Of a stretch of 43,049 nucleotides of DNA, positions 42,219 through 43,049 are shown in pieces (the first letter of the stretch is position 1; each line of letters begins with the position of its first letter). A program made the translations under genes and the position numbers. Source of the DNA: JBLHKS01 sp047620505 (GTDB lineage Bacteria > Verrucomicrobiota > Verrucomicrobiia > Verrucomicrobiales > DEV007); contig JBLHKS010000042.1 in the NCBI GenBank assembly GCA_047620505.1, positions 1 to 43,049 on the forward strand, read 5' to 3'. The notes under the pieces were generated by a model. That model was not told where the DNA came from. It saw nothing but the letters and a program-made list of their open reading frames with translations, and ran no database searches.

Positions 42219-43049
42219 TCAAAAGCGGAATTGCGCTCCGATCGTGTAGATCCACTCGGTCCCGATCTGGGTGCCGTTGAGGTCTTGAGCGACTGGGTTT
42301 TTCACACCCAACTCAAGAAAGCCGCGAGTGTTCGGAATGTCGATTTGAGCGGTAACTCCGACGTCGACCCGGAAACCACCGTAGTTGAACGGCTCGGCGA
42401 CCGGCGCGATCCCAAGCGTGACTTCAGGATCCTGACCGTCGATTTCACCCCACCAGATCAGATCAACCTCGGAACGGATGCGTAGCCAGTCGGTGACTTC
42501 ATGCGAATACCAGGCATCGAGTTCGAATCGGTGACCCAGCGAGTACTCGCGATCGTTCGTGCCGAGTCGCACGACGCTGGAAAAATCCAATCCAGCCGCT
42601 CCCTGATGTCCGACAGGCACAGACCAGCCGGCTGATGGCTTGATATCAAATGTGCCTGAGCCCAGCTGCATTGCATACGGAAGCTGTGAACCGGGACCGC
42701 GCGGCGTGTCGCCCTTTTCTTCGATTGAGCCGGTCGGCAGGCCGAGGCCAAGACCGATGTAATTGCGGCCATTGTCGTTGCTGTGCGAGAAAACACGGTT
42801 TGCCTCAAGAGTCACGTCGCCGATGCCTTGAGAATCGAGAGTAAACGGAGGGACTTTCGTGGAAAGGTGAAACGTCGACTGCGAAAGGAACGGCACCGTG
42901 GCTTGGAAAATCCAATCCTTCTTTTGCACCAGAGCGATCGAAAGAATGTGAGCTTCCTGAGTGATTTCGACCGGAACGACCGGGAAAAACTTAAGCACAT
43001 CGGCATCGCTCAAAGTGTTTGTGCCCTGGCGATAGCCTTCGTTAATCAC
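42219..43049 (-). CDS. Outer-membrane transporter-like beta-barrel, 5' end missing
   Basis: The last 276 codons of a minus-strand gene that runs off the right edge; the GTG at the edge is unlikely to be the real start because no signal peptide is seen. Strand patterns VGLGLGLPTGSIEEKGD, QLPYAMQLGSGTFDIKPSAGW, DFSSVVRLGTNDREYSLGHRF and ELGVKNPVAQDLNG resemble MetA-pathway (phenol-degradation) and related transporter-type barrels. It ends in IYTIGAQFRF with a C-terminal Phe, an outer-membrane assembly signal. It is 86 bp upstream of the thioesterase start. Cargo is unknown. Confidence 0.75.
   Translation of the reverse strand: MINEGYRQGTNTLSDADVLKFFPVVPVEITQEAHILSIALVQKKDWIFQATVPFLSQSTFHLSTKVPPFTLDSQGIGDVTLEANRVFSHSNDNGRNYIGLGLGLPTGSIEEKGDTPRGPGSQLPYAMQLGSGTFDIKPSAGWSVPVGHQGAAGLDFSSVVRLGTNDREYSLGHRFELDAWYSHEVTDWLRIRSEVDLIWWGEIDGQDPEVTLGIAPVAEPFNYGGFRVDVGVTAQIDIPNTRGFLELGVKNPVAQDLNGTQIGTEWIYTIGAQFRF

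Overview
The window most resembles chromosome of a Gram-negative member of the Planctomycetota-Verrucomicrobiota group, with Verrucomicrobiota the likelier reading. The grounds are a secreted formylglycine sulfatase, an operon of DUF1549/DUF1553, pre-peptidase-domain, cytochrome c-WD40 and DUF1501 proteins, an ECF sigma/FecR pair, Tat-exported enzymes and outer-membrane barrels. This is inferred from gene content; there is no rRNA or marker gene to settle it. I saw no tRNA, rRNA, CRISPR array, prophage or transposase gene. Almost none of the start codons has a recognisable Shine-Dalgarno sequence, so starts were chosen from family N-termini, signal peptides and ATGA overlaps.

Region 1 (1-11.2 kb) is a mosaic of short units: the 5' end of a UPF0261 (Tm-1-like) gene, a sulfatase, a small secreted protein, homoserine dehydrogenase (hom), a sugar-phosphate isomerase-like TIM barrel, an orphan PilB/GspE-type ATPase, leuB, a small membrane protein, a secreted protein ending in a discoidin-like domain, a small outer-membrane barrel and a bile acid:sodium symporter-family transporter. 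Region 2 (11.2-20.0 kb) is one minus-strand operon of four exported proteins: DUF1549/DUF1553 cytochrome-like protein, pre-peptidase/IPT protein, cytochrome c-WD40 protein and Tat-exported DUF1501 protein. A Tat-exported enolase-superfamily enzyme diverges from it. A REPIN-like repeat patch follows (21.5-21.8 kb).

Region 3 (21.9-27.1 kb) is a tightly packed minus-strand operon for a glycan: WecB, NodB-type deacetylase, GT2, FAD-dependent amine-oxidase-like protein and SDR. Region 4 (27.4-31.2 kb) holds an unrecognised secreted protein, purine nucleoside phosphorylase, and a translationally coupled ECF sigma/FecR pair. Region 5 (31.3-39.9 kb) is a second minus-strand polysaccharide operon of Wzx/Wzy type: NDP-sugar epimerase, MurJ-like flippase, priming sugar transferase, O-antigen ligase/polymerase, two GT4 enzymes and a second deacetylase. 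Both glycan operons are preceded by unusually AT-rich leaders sharing two 11-bp motifs, which suggests common control. Region 6 (39.9-43.0 kb) has a 0.75-kb AT-rich non-coding leader, a small hypothetical gene, a Tyr/Gly-rich lipoprotein-like protein, a thioesterase and the end of an outer-membrane transporter-like barrel.

The most unusual feature is not a gene. The palindrome AGCAGCTGCT occurs 25 times in 43 kb (about 0.05 expected from base composition), 16 of them as the 12-mer CAGCAGCTGCTG. It is spread over nearly all genes in two reading frames, encoding Ala-Ala-Ala or Gln/Glu-Gln-Leu-Leu, and twice lies outside genes. It behaves like a highly iterated palindrome comparable in kind to cyanobacterial HIP1, with a different sequence.
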